This document shows, piece after piece, positions 44,222 to 58,500 of a stretch of 64,000 nucleotides of DNA. The stretch spans positions 122,054,501-122,118,500 of the forward strand of contig CM059584.1 in assembly GCA_030407085.1 (NCBI GenBank), given 5' to 3'. The position numbers and the translations under genes were made by a program. How positions within the stretch are numbered: position 1 is the stretch's first letter; each line of letters begins with the position of its first letter. The notes under the pieces were generated by a model, which did no database searches, was not told the DNA's origin, and was given only the letters and a program-made list of their open reading frames with translations. This DNA comes from Trichopria drosophilae (Eukaryota; Arthropoda; Insecta; Hymenoptera; Diapriidae).

Positions 44222-46739
44222 ATGAACTAATAAATTTAGAGAGCAAATTATAAAAGATCGTTAATAGTTTTTTACCAAAGGGATGTTTAATAATACAAGA
44301 ACCTGTCTAAAAATGTAGCAATACAGAAAGTGAATGCATTTAGTGACAAGCCTTAGATGCCACAGAGGTAAACGACTATTTTCAGCCATGCAGGCAAGAT
44401 GTAATTACTCGGGTAACTAGTTTAAGTAGTAAGATGTGCTGTAGATAAATTTTGTAGATGGCGTACACGTTTTAATAGTAAGGTCAACTACATAAACACA
44501 AATGGTATTACTAATTTTAATAGTTACTTGTTCTGCTTTTTTATGATTGGATTGCATTAAGTAATCCTTTTTTAATTATTGGTCTACATTTATTTCGGAG
44601 ACCTTACATTAATATTAATAATACATGGCTTTTTTATTCATTATTTGGAAGCATTAGGATTTGATTTAAAAAATGTAAAAGAAGGGAGACAAATCAAAAT
44701 CCTTTTCGATAGTATTTGCAAACAAAAAAAAATCAAAGCGAGTATCAGTACATTGATGTGCAAAAGAATTTCACAACTGAATTCAATTTGAAAAATAAAC
44801 ATATAAAAAAAATGTGAAGTTATGTTAACACTCTCGTTTTTCGTTAATTTTTAAAGTATTGATAAATATTGTTCAAATCTTACTATTTTATTATTTCATT
44901 GTTTATTTTTCACAATACATTTCATTAATCCATTTTTTTTAAAGTAATCAACTTTTGTAATTTTAATGTTATATAGAGCTCATTTTCGTATGTAAATTCA
45001 TTAATTTTCGTTTGACGGTCGTTTCTTTTTTCATTTATTTGAGAAGGGTAAATGAAACGTATCATCAAAGAACGCTTATATTACTATTCCAACCAATATG
45101 TTATTTATAACTCATTAAATTATTCTGGATATTAAAATATATTTTATTTATATAAATATGAAAAAATAGTTTAAAATTTGTAGAAAATAAAATGATAAAT
45201 TACTCTCACGCATTCGCATGTAAATTTCGCAAACTTAATGTAGATTTTCCCGACGCATACCCATTTTTTAGTTTTTATTTTCAATCGTGTCACACTCGAA
45301 TATCGTGAAAGTTGTTACAGTCGCGTAAGCGCAAACGATCGAAAATGCAAATTGTTAGGAAGTCGAATCGAAGAAAATAAACAGAAAAAAGAGAACGCGT
45401 ATAAATATTACAATTGAAGTACTTTCACTAAAGTTTATTTGAATCCAATTTATTCCGTTAGATGCTACCAAATTTGGAATAAATTATTCATGATATGTAT
45501 TAAAAATTTTCAAAAAATTACGTACTTGATGTATTTTTCACACTGCAGTTAAAATTGATTTTCAATCGAAATTTCTCCTTGTGAATTTCGTGTACGTTTC
45601 AACGTCAGCAAAAATCCATTTCCTAAGTATACCACTCCATATTTTTCGAGGTTGCCGAATTGCAAACTTGATCCAGAAATCGTCTAGGAAAATCAGTCAT
45701 AATTCCAGCTTTATGGTGATTTTTATTGTAGTCTTGAAATGGCTCGAAACAATCTGCATTGACGCCAAAGGCAGCAAACAGGAATCCTGTAAAATATTGA
45801 TTATGTTATAAGCGAGCTGTAATATGCATAGAGTAATCACAATTCGCCATCATGATTTTTATAGGGAATATAAACATCGAAAAGTGGTTTTTTATGGCAA
45901 ACTTAAAATATCAAGGTTATTGTTCAAACGCAGACTTTACGAGTATAATGGCACATTTTGCATGCTCTTTATATTGCTGGAGAAATAGAAATGCAAATGC
46001 AATGATAGCTTCAAGTCGTTATAATTCAACACAGAGATGAAAACGAGCGTCGGTAAAGTGTCTTTTAGAGTATATTTATTTTTCACATAATTTCAAAAAC
46101 GTTTCATGAGTTCGTTAGTCAATTTTTTGTTTAATTTCTATTATACCTACAAAATTTTAGTTTTGGAACATAGTCCAGGAACAAAAAAAAGTGGTAACTC
46201 AAAACAAATTGCAACACGAGCGATTTTTAAAGGACATTTTAAACAGTACTTCGACTTTTATTCAACGAATTTGTAAAATTTTATTGAATTTTATCCACAG
46301 GATACAGAATCTATGTGTTTCTTATTCTATGAATTCAGGACAATAATGTATCTTTCTGAAGCTTGTAAATCGTTATGATTATGCTTTTGGAACTACTTCA
46401 AACAACAAAATAATCCGATTTAATAAGCACTTTTGAATCAAATTAACCTAATAATCAAAGAGGATAATCTAGAATAATCCTATTCTCGAATACATTGAAC
46501 CTTATAATCCCATGGCTAAAGATGCCCACCCTCCAATAAATTGAATCTCCATAACTATATGTCAAGTTATTGTACTCAAACTCTCCTCGAGCAATGTGTA
46601 TAGTCGTGATAAATCGAAAAGCTAATAGCTTTTGATTTTCAATTACATTATTTAAAAGTTTAAATGTTTACTTCTTGCAAAATAACACCATGGAAAAAAA
46701 TATCTTTTAAGTTTAACGACTAAAGTTTATAATAAACGG
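44222..46739. other. AT-rich DNA, nothing recognised
   Basis: Only short open frames without protein likeness (for example 44579-44791). No inverted ends or RNA genes were seen. Confidence 0.4.
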
Positions 46740-46747
46740 TATATAAC

Positions 46748-47395
46748 GGTGGTACGACAAAATAACTATTCAAAAATGACTTTGCAATAATAACCTCCGA
46801 AAAATAACTTAAAAAATAACTTTAACAAAAATAACTTTGACAAAAATAAATTTAGGAAAAATAACTTTAACAAAAATAACTTTAAATATTTCTGAATGCG
46901 TATATAATCGAACATTGTTCGAATAATGTTCATTACATTCTTAACCACTATTCATCAATTATTGAAGCAATTCATGGAAATGAGTGAACCTGAATATATG
47001 TTTACAGTTTGATAAGTTCATACTTTCTACATCAATCATTATGAATATCGATTTTAATTTAATATTCATTAGTAATTTGTTAGGTTAGGTTAGGTTAGGT
47101 TAGGTTAGGTAAGGTTAGGTTAGGTGAAGTTAGGTTAGGTTAGGTTAGGTCAGGTTAGGTTAGGAGAGATATTTCGAAAAATACTTTTTTGTAATTTTTG
47201 TTAATGCGTGTACAGACGCGTTGAGATATGTATAATTCGCAAACGTTGTGTTGAGTTAAAGAGATATTTGAAGTTATTATTATTAAAGTTATTTTTGTCA
47301 AAGTTATTTCTATTCAAGTTATTTTTGTTGGAGTTATTTTTCGTAAGTTATTTTTTTGTAAAGTTATTTTTGCAAAGTTATTTTACCATGTAGCC
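46748..47395. mobile_element. phrase-array foldback element carrying a TTAGG tract
   Basis: Left array of 14-15 bp units (AAAAATAACTTTAAC type) at 46748-46890, inverted array at 47262-47395, and a (TTAGG)n tract at 47081-47164 between them. Ends GGTGGTACGACAAAATAACT and, inverted, GGCTACATGGTAAAATAACT. The 8-bp TATATAAC flanks both sides (46740-46747 and 47396-47403). Confidence 0.75.
47081..47164 (+). repeat. interstitial (TTAGG)n tract
   Basis: About 16 TTAGG units with a few variants (TAAGG, TGAAG, TCAGG), inside the phrase-array element. Confidence 0.95.
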
Positions 47396-47403
47396 TATAT
47401 AAC

Positions 47404-50060
47404 ATCTAAATACTTCACTCTGTTAAATTACAAAGCACCCAGAGTCCCCAAAAATACTCAAGAAGTAAAAAATAAAAAAATATGACCAGAATAAGAGATG
47501 AATAATTTTTAAAACGAAAACGTTAAAAATCGCTTGTGTGCGTATCGTCAATATCTTTTAGTTAAGCTTATAAAATTGTTAGGTTATTATATATTAGTTT
47601 ATTAAATTATTTCTTATTTTAGTCAATTACTAACCATTAAATAACAACAGTAAATTCAACAATATCGATACAGTTTGTCTAACTAAAAAAGAAGTAGCTT
47701 TTACTATTTTCCCCTCAACTATCCAAAGGTAGTTGAATTTATCTGTTTTTTTATTGTATACCCTATAATAGCACAATTTATTCCATCCATATTCCCGGAA
47801 TATTACTTTGGAACATTGGGAGTATTCCAAAGTAATATTCCAGGAACATTGAAATGTCCATCGTTCGGAATATTCCTATGGAATTTTATTCCCTTATTTT
47901 AACAAATGTATCAATTAATGTAGAGGGATAATGCGAAATAAATGAATATTATTTTTTATGTTGATTTCAGAACATTTCACTGAGGTGTCACAATTTTTAA
48001 ATGATTTCACGAAAACCGCCGAGTAAAAACGATAATTAAGAATATGACCTTTGACCTAATTTTTGTGACTTTTTCGGACCTACTTGGATCGGTTATAATC
48101 AACTAAGATGAACTTTGACGTGACAAAAATATAAAACCTAATTCAAATCTAAATTTATATAATTTGGTCAATAATGATTATAATAAACTGCATTAATTTA
48201 GGAAATATTTAAATCGCATTTCATTTTTTCAATAGATCAAAGTTGCTCAAAGTCGATTAAGGTAGATTTGAAATAATCAGAATGAAATCAAATTTAATCT
48301 CCTTATTCGTCTTAGTCATTTTTTATGACATATTTAGAATTTGTTAGTCCGAAATACAGGTGAACTTTATACAAATTGAGTAGAACTTTGTAAAATAATA
48401 ATAATAATAATAATAATAATTGACATAGTCCTTGTTGACTTTGATCAAAAATTCATCTTCATCGTCAAGTTTTCTGCATCAATAAAGAGGACGAAAAACA
48501 GATGAAATATCAGGAACTCCTTATTTTAAAGAATTAATCGACGCTTCGAGTCAAGGTGTTAAAAAAATAACTAACTCAGTTATTTAACATTTCGACAACG
48601 CACGTTGTTCTCATCAAAAACTGTTTTGCTTTGAAACGTGAAGTGCTTTAAGGAATTTGATATTAATGTTATATGTGATGGTTTTACATCATAAGTCCTA
48701 CATTGTAACAGAAGTTTCCTCTGTGTGGAAGTTGTAGTGATTTTTTTATTAATCTGTATCCATTTCTTCAAATTAATTTTCATAGACTTGCCATAACTCG
48801 ACTCGATGTTATTAAAAAATGTAATTTCGTTCATTGTTGTGAAGTATTTAATTCGAATATTAACGATAATAATAAAATTTGTTGTTAGGGTAAGGCATCA
48901 ATTTAGAAAAAATCTGAGGTCATTAAAAATACTGAAAAAAGTAAAAGTATAACGAAAACTTCAAATTTGAAATAATTTTTTTCACTACATGTAAGAAGTA
49001 GCAGTACGGATAAAAATTTCAAGTTTATCTCTTTCTATGAACTTAAAAAATAATAAAGTCACGTTAAACTACCCAGGGGAAAGAATCCCTTGAGATGTTT
49101 ATCTTAATAAGATGAGCTTTGTAAGCAAAAGAAACCCCCTATTCAGTAAGAGAATAAAATTTTAATACGTACAGGGTATTGGTGTAAATACTTGATAAAT
49201 TTTAAGTGAAAACTGCCGCTAATGGTCAGCCATGGATGCTTCAGAGTTGTAGTAAATTTAATATTGATTAATAAAAGCTTTTTTTCCCTCGCACATGTTG
49301 TCCCCATACCTAAATGGAATGGAAGTAGTGGATCATATATCCCATAAACAAATGTGACTTAGCTGCGGGTCATGCAAACTTGACGCAGCCACACCCCATA
49401 TCGGATCCTTACTATTAGTTTGATCAGTTTCCGTATCTGTCGAAACACAGTTAGTAAAGTCACAATTTTGTTATAAAGTAATGCAGTACAATTTATTTGT
49501 ACAATTCGTTAATGAACTGTATATTAGAAATATAATATTTTGATTCGATTCTGAGAAACTCCTTTGAATTTGTTATTCAAAAATTCAATTTCTTTAAGTT
49601 GAGATACTTAAAGATTTTCTATTCAGTTTCTCAGATGCTAATGTTATATTGTAGTTTTGATAGCGAATTTTTTATAATACCTGTGTTTCACAATTTATGG
49701 TAAATCTATATAATTGGCAGTGATCTTTAAGAAGACGTATGCGTCGTTCTACAATATTCTCAAATATAAAGTCTTAAGAGCTTTTAACAAGAGCAAAAAG
49801 ACCTCTTAAAGTGCTTTTTCAGTGGTCTCACAAATTTTAACCGCGATGACTGGATTTTAACATTTTTGTAATTTTCAGCAAAAGGGTATTTTGTTAGGAT
49901 TTCATATTTTCATTCTTTCAATCAATATTTCAATTCCACGAAAAGATTACAGCTTACAGCCTCTGTACATAAAAACGTGTTTATTTTGTGAGAAATAGTC
50001 CCGCTGTATATATGAAACAGATCTACCCTTCATATCTGTTGAAAAAGTTTTTTTGTACTA
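47404..50060. other. AT-rich DNA with minor repeats only
   Basis: Holds a 17-bp perfect inverted repeat at 47797-47813/47825-47841 and a (TAA)n microsatellite at about 48395-48420. No coding likeness. Confidence 0.4.
48395..48420. repeat. (TAA)n microsatellite
   Basis: Eight or more tandem AAT/TAA units. Confidence 0.9.
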
Positions 50061-50490
50061 ATTTTAGGAATCTTTGTTGTGCGCCAAATTCTAAAAATGA
50101 TGCAGGATAAAGAATCTCCAAACAAACTGGATGCTGTCGAAAGAGGAGCTTGGACTAGTTTTATTTCATTGTGCGATAATTGTTTAGGTAATAACAAAAG
50201 TTCCGACTATGTGAACTTAGTACATGAATTTTTCAAAGCAACGAATTGCAACATGTCGATCAAGATTCATTTTCTTCATTAGCATTTAAATTCCTCTCCC
50301 AAAAATCTTGGCAAACTCAGTGACGAACAGGGTGAATGATTCTAGCAGGAATTAGTAGCTTTCGAAAACAGTTTTCAAGATAAAAGCTCCATCAATATGC
50401 TTGCAGATTACTATTGATCAGTTAAACGCGAAACAAATGATTTTTATAAGCGTAAATGATCAAGTAAACATTTTTTAGTTTTGATATTTT
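50061..50490 (+). pseudogene. decayed copy of a multicopy insect protein family
   Basis: A plus-strand frame starts GIFVVRQILKMMQDKE and runs to KIHFLH at 50282. It continues past in-frame stops as NLGKLSDEQGE, then MLADYY and KRETNDFYKRK. From memory, this matches the C-terminal region of a repeated, uncharacterised insect protein family whose members carry a KIHFLHSHLDFFP-like motif. At least four in-frame stops make it non-functional. It probably spread with mobile elements; function unknown. Confidence 0.5.
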
Positions 50491-51543
50491 TTAAATACTT
50501 GTTTCTTAACCTCACCATCCATTTTTGTTATTGCGTGATATTGTGCATGATATTGTAGGCAACAATTTGAAGTCTTCATTGGAATCTTGTTTAAAATTCT
50601 AAAAATCGTAAAATCCAGTAAAATTTTAACGAATCCAAGTAAACAAATAGACCATTTTAAACGAAATTACATATACTTTGAAGATATCGTAAGAAAATAT
50701 TATTTGAGATCAAATAATATCGTACAATTGTTGTTAAAGATGAAGAAATTGAATAAAAATGAGAATTTCTAAGATATATTCGTTTGGATCTTTGTGAATC
50801 TTTAAGATATGGTTGTAAATAATATAGTATATAATAATCCTGTCTTCTAATAAAGAAGACACTTTAAAATCGAGTACAAATTACTAGAGCTGTGAGTTAC
50901 TTAAAAAAAAAAGAAAAAAAACTTTTCTTCAAGTAGAAAATGAGATTTTTGGGGTGTTTGGGACATATCATTCTTCTCTGTTTTTCTTGACAAGAAGGAG
51001 CTGAAAGACTGAAATATTTTAATTCTTTATGAAAACAAATATCAAAAAATTACTAAAAAAATATTGAACTATAATTTTTGTATGTTGTAAATACCATTGA
51101 AGAATTTAAAATTACACAAATGACACTTTCTAAACTACATTTAGCAACATGAATGAAAAAGTAAAATCTCAATTTCGTCTAAACCACAGTGGTTTGCGAC
51201 TGTTTATTTTATCATATTGACTCAGGTATTCGAACATTTCTGTATGTTTCCCTTTAGTTTTGTAAATATCGAGATGAAGGAATATGGATGGTTCGCAAAT
51301 AAATTACACGAGTTAATCGAATTAAAAAAAGTGGATCGTACGAGTTTACATCATAGTAATTTATCCCGAAAATTGAAAATGAATAATTGTTGACTTACTT
51401 ATCTTTTTGAAAGAAATATTACCCTCGTATCGTAGTATTTGAACACTATGGAGTGAAAAATTAGATAAATATTAATTTTCTATAAGAGTAAACTTTTCTC
51501 CATTTAAAGATTATCATGTAAAGATTTTTCGATAAGGTCGGTC

Positions 51544-51772
51544 GAGTGCGGGTCGAAAAACCAACAAATAAAAAAGCCGACGCATAAAAAATGACTATCC
51601 GCTTGTCGATGTGCCTATTTTTTAAATCTATTTAATTTATTAATTATTAGTTCTATTTAATCTAAATTTTTACGTGTGGTCTTTTAACTGTCGGCTTTTC
51701 GACTGTCGGTTTTTCGGCCTATCGGTTTTTCGGCCTATCGGTTTTTTGATCTATCGATTTTTTGATCCGCAA
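51544..51772. mobile_element. short phrase-array foldback, relative of 43810-44213
   Basis: Left GAGTGCGGGTCGAAAAACC plus one or two units; right side CTGTCGGTTTTTCGGCCTAT-type units inverted. The spacer is AT-rich. No flanking duplication found. Confidence 0.5.
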
Positions 51773-53834
51773 CTTTTTTCTATAAAAACAAAATTTTACA
51801 GATACTTATGAGAAAAAATTATAACTGACATTCGTGTGAAGAGTTACAAAACAACAGTTTACTTGCAAAAGATGAAGTTGAAAGTAATCCCTATAAAAGT
51901 TATTATAATAACTTAACAAAAAACCAATTAGGTTAAAAAAAACATAAAAACTTTAATTTCCGATAAAAAATGACGGTAGATCTTTAGGACTTTCTTATGC
52001 AGACATAAGATGTTATTTTTTTTTCGTTACTCACAAACGATTTACATAATACCGAAATTCTAAACGTAAAAAATAACTAGAAAAAATGAGATGGTCTATT
52101 TTAAGATAATATTATAATATTAATTATTGTCACGTTACCAGTTATATTTTAAATGATTGAAAAGCAAGATAGATATATGTATCATATAGAGTTTAAAAAG
52201 TAAAATCATAACATTTAAAAATTTAACAAATGCGTTACTTTACATAAAAACATAAGTCAAACATTTAATTCTTGCATAAAAGTTTTAGTCAAACCTATTT
52301 AGAAGGAATGTAAATAATAAGCTTCCGTAACGTCCTACTGCAAACCTGAAATTATATTGAATTATTCTATTATATTAAATTAAATATACAAATTAATCGT
52401 TCCTTTGATTTTCTATTAATTTTAAATAAATTTAAATGAAACAAACATATTGCAATTTATTATTCCGCGTGTTACTTCTCTTTCTCTAAGAATATTTAAT
52501 ACTTTTGAACCTCAATCAATTTTTTAAATTATGCAATAGCTCTAAATAAGAAGGTATTGTGTTTTCAAATGGATTGGTATATTCCATATGTACAGCAGTG
52601 ACCTTAAAAACAGAACATGTTGCTTCCTTATATCCGGACTTTTGGTCGGATAAACAGGAAAAATCGATAAAATTGTAATGGACCTCTGTTAATGATTACT
52701 CGCATTTTGTTGATTATTATTAGCCGGAAATAAACCGAGAAATTTGAGTTCTAGATTCGAAGGTCAAATTTTCTTATTATTATTTCTGATAAATTGATAT
52801 AACACGAGAATATGCTATAATAAATAAATATTCTCTCCCAAATACGTTAAATATGCCACCGTTTTTTCTTGGAGAAAGCTCTTGTGTTCAAAATATTTTA
52901 TATGGATATGTTTTTAAAATATGAATTTTTTATAATGTTGTTTGTTTGGGCGTACATGACATTTTAATCTGTTGACTATTTTAAATATGGGCCAGTATTG
53001 ATTTGTTCCAGAAAAATAAAACAAAATTGGGTTTTTGTCATGCAAAAATAGAAGACATAAAATTATGTCCAGTCTCTTTTTTTAACTCATTAAAGACTTA
53101 ATGTACAAAAATTTAACAGTCTTAAAATGCACCGAAAACATTTAGTGGTAGATGTTTTTTATGTCTCGAACTCCTTTCTTTCCAATGGCTTATCAAAAAA
53201 TACTGCAGATTCAAAAATTACACGTAATGAATAAAAAACACATTTTTAAGGGTTCTTTTCCACTTATCGTTGTTTTAAATAATTTTCCGCATTAGAATAT
53301 CTTAGACAGGTAGACATAAATAACGTGTAAAAAATGTCTGGGCTTCAAAGACTATTTTCAAAAAATTGTTAACTCTAAAACAGATTTTTCAAATAAATGT
53401 CAAGAATGAAAAGTTTTTAAAAGTCAATAAAAAATATATTTTTTAATTTTGAAAAATTTGTTATCTAAAATTTAGTCTTATATATAATTCTTTTAAATTG
53501 CAATAGATTATTTTCCATATACAGCTTATTTGAAATATGTTTCATTTAATTGGAAAACGTTTGCATAACACATATTAAAGGCGGAATTACGTCACCAATA
53601 TGGTATGAAAGTTGTTGAAATCTACCATTTTTATGCATCTTCCAGATTTTTTATCAATTTGATGTATTTCAAAAATTAAGCAATAAAACGACTATTTAAA
53701 TAATGTATTGTCTCTTGATCATTAAAATTTTCATACATAACCAAAAACAAAAAAAAACATCATCAATTTAATTGGCTTTAAAAAACGACAACATATAATG
53801 CAAATGCAAATATTAAATATTAGGAATATAACAA
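51773..53834. other. AT-rich DNA with scattered repeat fragments
   Basis: Nothing coding. Around 53220-53300 there is a short stretch similar to the inner unit of the large inverted repeat that follows (CACTTATCGTTGTTTT, then TTCCGCATTAGAATA). Confidence 0.4.
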
Positions 53835-55294
53835 TTTTCATTGATTCTTCTTTCATTATAACAAAAATAGGTAATACATACAATGTATTGAAATTAATAG
53901 GTTTGAATTTATATTAAATCCAAATGTCCATAAACTTATTAAATCGTAAAATGTTCAATTAAGTTATTACAGTTTAATCCAATATTGTTAAGAAACGATT
54001 TAAAAATGTTGATTTTCGTTTGCTAGACAATGCAAAATTTTGCTTCATCTGAACTAGAAATAATACTAATAATTTAGTTAAATCAAGGAAGGCAAAAGCA
54101 TCAATACTCTGCCAGTTTACGATCTTTTCGATTCTCCTATACTTAATTAAAACTTAAGTATATTTAACAATCACTGATTGAATTATTAAGATACTTTACA
54201 TTTTAATATTTTCTTATTAACATTGTGAAGGTTGCATTAATATACATACTATTTTTTCTCATACAGACTCTTATAGAACCTTTTGTATAAACAAATTTAC
54301 TTTTTAAGAAGTAAGCTGATGTTCATCTAATATATGTTCATTATGTAAAGAATTGAAGTCGTCAAATCTAAAATAATACAAATATAAACCCGAGAAATAT
54401 ACATTTATAAAATTTTTCATACCTGCAATGTTTATAAAACGTCTAAGAAACATTTGTTGTCTGGCAGAAAACTTTGTAATACACGACAGTTCGTATAATC
54501 GTATGCTGAAAAATTGTACAATTGACTTAATATGTGATTGTGAGATGGCACCTAAATATTTAGTCCATTCATCTGCTACATATTAGTTCTTCTAACTGAA
54601 TCATGACACCGATAGAACAACGTGAAGTCGTTTCAAACTAAAATGTAGTTAAAAGTTAATCAATATTTAACTGTTAACAGGCAACCACATATTCAACCAA
54701 TATTACTGCATTTTTTTTATAGTAACTAGTGTTGTTTAAAATCAATAAGTTATTTCGTTTATCACATTTTTTAGCCTTCCTTGGGAACATGTTGTTACTT
54801 GGTCATTAACAATCATTACATATTTTGGTTAATTTACAATTTCTTTAATATTTATTCATACTATTATTCATATTCCTACTTATACAAGAACTATTTTGTA
54901 AATTCAACATTCGTGCATTTTTAAAAGTAAACTAGTGAAATAGTTTCTTCATTTACATCTAATGACAAACAGATTTTTACAAAATTAGCATTGCATTTCA
55001 CTGTTGAAGAAGGCCTCGTTCAACAGACTGAATCAATTTTCGTTTTTTCATATTTCCTATACTAATTTATTAATTTAGTAACTTTCATATACTAATTTAT
55101 TTTTTAAACAGTAACTTGATGTTCTATTATATGTTCATTACGTAAATGATTGAAGTCATCAAAGTTAAACTAATGTCAGATATAAACCCGACAAATCTAC
55201 ATTTATAAAATATCTGTTATGTTTATAAAACGTTTGGGTGACATTTTTTGCCCAACAGGAAGCTTTTTAATACTTCACAGTATGTAGAAATATA

Positions 55295-55501
55295 CACTCA
55301 AAAAAATGAGTAGTATTGACTAAATATCTGGCTGCTGGTTAACACAAATATTTAGTCAACTACATCTTAATTCTAATTGCACTATGTTACTGATGCAACA
55401 ACTTTAGTCCAATTCAATAAAAATGTAGTTGAAAATACTCAATATTTAGCCGCTAACAGGCAACCTTATTTATAGTTAATATTACTAAATTTTTTTGAAT
55501 G
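55295..55501. mobile_element. TA-flanked MITE, CACTCAAAAAAAT ends (left arm copy)
   Basis: Inverted ends CACTCAAAAAAAT and CATTCAAAAAAAT with TA on both sides. Confidence 0.7.
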
Positions 55502-58500
55502 TAAAATCTTTACTTTTCACTGTTAGTTTGCATTAAAATATTCACGACTTACTTAAAAGCTTTTTTGTTTACTTCCGATTCGAAAAAACACTAAGGAAGT
55601 GGCGATAAATTTTTTGTTTTCCAGAGGCAAATGTACATAAATTTAACGTAAAATTTGACAGTACTTTCTAGCAGTAAAACAGTAAAAAAAATAAATAAAA
55701 AATTTCCCGCATTAGAATACCTAAGATATTTATCAATATCATGTCAATAATATTTGGGGCAGAAAATGGCGGCTCAAAAATGGCTGCTAAATTCAATTTT
55801 TACTTTAAATCATAGGTCGTGTACTCAGTAGACTGATCCGATTGAAACCACTTCAAACTTTTTTTTAAAGTTCCCAGTGTTTTTTTGGGGTTACCGATAC
55901 AAAATTTGAAGTTAATTTTCGCAAATTAAAAAAAATTGTGGCAAACGTATTTACTAAAATCAAACGAAATCTCTTGGTTCTTGGTACTCGATGGTTTTTG
56001 AGATCGCTGATTGTGGATTGTGGATCTGCCATTTTGAATTTTTAAAAACTAAGATAATATTTGTACTCAACGACCCCCAAAAACGCCGGGTACTAAGTTT
56101 TAAGTGATTTCATTCCGGTCAAATGGTTGAATACATGCAACTATGATTTTGTAAAAAAATGTCGAATTTAGTAGGGATTTTTGAGCCGCCATTTTGAAAA
56201 GGTCATTTTTTAAAATAGTTATATCTACTAGACCAAACATTGTTGATGCTATATCTATAAATATCTGAGGTATTGTAATGTGGAAAATAATAAAAAATAA
56301 CGATAAGTGAAAAAAAATAGTGATTTTTGTTAAATAAATGCTCGTATTTCTTTTACATTTCAATTTACGGTATTTTTCGACTAAAAAATACTGACAAACC
56401 TCAGGTTAAAATTATGTACATTTGATCCTTAAGGGGTTAATAAACACTAAAAAAATTGAAGAGTGTTTTCTAAAGTTTTTTAGATTCTAATTAACTACTT
56501 TTTAACTGATTTACTTCATACCGTATTAAAAATTTCAGTGTTACATTTAGGGAGCGGACCAGAGCACTTATTATAAATGGAACACTGGCCAGAGCTGTAA
56601 ATATACAGCTCATGTTTCTACTAGGGTAGGTGGTAATGTAGAAGCTTCGATACTTTATTATTTGCCTTATTAAAAGTAATATAATGTTAGTAATGATAGT
56701 AATTTAATATTGAGTATCAAAACATGCCTCGTTAAAAGATTCAATATAACTAAATAAAATTTGTTACTAGTTTGCACATCAGAACTTTTGCTAAGGACAT
56801 CCTGGAGCAATTCTTATGACGTCCAAATAACTTATTATTATCTTTAAGACACCCCAAGAGATATGAGGCCTTGAAGAAAGATTTGCTATATAGGACACTT
56901 CAAAAATATAACAAGAGAATAACAATTATAGTAAATAAATTAATTAAATCAAGCACAATATTAATCAGAGCAGTCAGAATCGGAATAAAAATACCAGCTA
57001 AAGACATAACATTGGTTCGACTTATTATCTTAACCTAATTCGGTGAGATTTGAATTAGCACATCGTTATCGGTAATGGGTGTAAAAGGCTTTATTATTGC
57101 AACATAATGCAACTACACGTGCATAAACACACGTGACCTGCGTTTGGTATAAGTGTAAATCGATACTACGTGACTTATTACTTTCAGTGCTTAAATAAAC
57201 GACAAACGACATGAACTCCTGATATAATTTAATGGATAATCGATTACGATCCATATTTAAATCTGAAAGATGAAATGTGGGAATCGTTTATAATTTATTT
57301 CGAAAGAAAACAGTCTCTGAATGTAAGTTTCATAACCTAAATTAAAAAAAGTGAATGTAATAAACCTAGAGCTTTGTAATTCAAATGCATATTCATACGA
57401 CTTTCCTGGGCTGAATTAAATTAAGAATGACTGGGAATTTCTTCGTTACAACACTTTAGAAATTAGCAAGCGAAAATTTTATGATTTCAGAGTCTTTAGA
57501 AAACATGGGTTTCGTGTTTTAGTTTCCGGAAGTTTTTGTAAGGAATGAAAACGTACAAATTAACTGATTTCTTCGTGTAAGGTGCAGCGAGTAAAATAAT
57601 CTCGTGGTTTATTTAACCATTGAGGGAAATATGAAGAAACGAAAATTGAGTTTCTGACTTTTGAAGGAGACTTTCATCAATTTTCTACCCCAAACATTTT
57701 TGAGCTAATATTTTTAAATAGCTGAGGTGAAAAAAAAACTAAAAAGTCCTGATTTTTGTTAAATAAATGCTCGCAATTTTGGTATTTTTAGATTTTTTGC
57801 ATTTTTCGATACACCTTGGGAAAGATCAGAGTTTGGACAATAAAAAAAGTTTATTCCAAGTTTTTTTACTGCGCTTTACTACTAAAAAGTACTGTCGAAC
57901 TTAACGTTAAATTATACATTTGATCCTTACAGAATTAGCGAAAACAAAAAATTTATCGCCACTTTCTAAATGTTTTGTCGAATCGGAAGTAAACAAAAAA
58001 TCTTTTAAGTAAGTTTTTTTCACTTATCGTTATTTTTTATTATTTTCCACATTACAATACCTCAGATATTTATAGATATAGCATCAACGATGTTTGGTCT
58101 AGTAGATATAACTATTGTAAAAAATGACCTTTTCAAAATGGCGGCTCAAAAATCCCTACTAAATTCGACATTTTTTTTCAAAATCATAGTTGCATGTATT
58201 CAACCATTTGACCGGAATGAAATCCCTTAAAACTTAGTACCCGGCGTTTTTGGGGGTCGTTGAGTATAAATATTATCATAGTTTTTAAAAATTCAAAATG
58301 GCAGATCCACAATCCACAATCAGCGATCTCAAAAACCATCGAGTACCAAGAACTAAGAGATTTCGTTTGATTTTAGTAAATACGTTTTCCACAATTTTTT
58401 TTTAATTTGCGAAAATTAACTTCAAATTTTGTATCAGTAACCCCAAAAAACACTGGGAACATTAAAAAAAAGTTTGAAGTGATTTCAATCGGATCAGTCT

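Noticed and set aside
44579..44791. 70-aa plus-strand open frame
   Set aside because: No recognisable motif and AT-driven composition; treated as chance.
46766..47393. Leu/Phe-rich open frames (repeated KLFLLKLF-type words)
   Set aside because: They are translations of the 14-15 bp phrase array and not a membrane protein.
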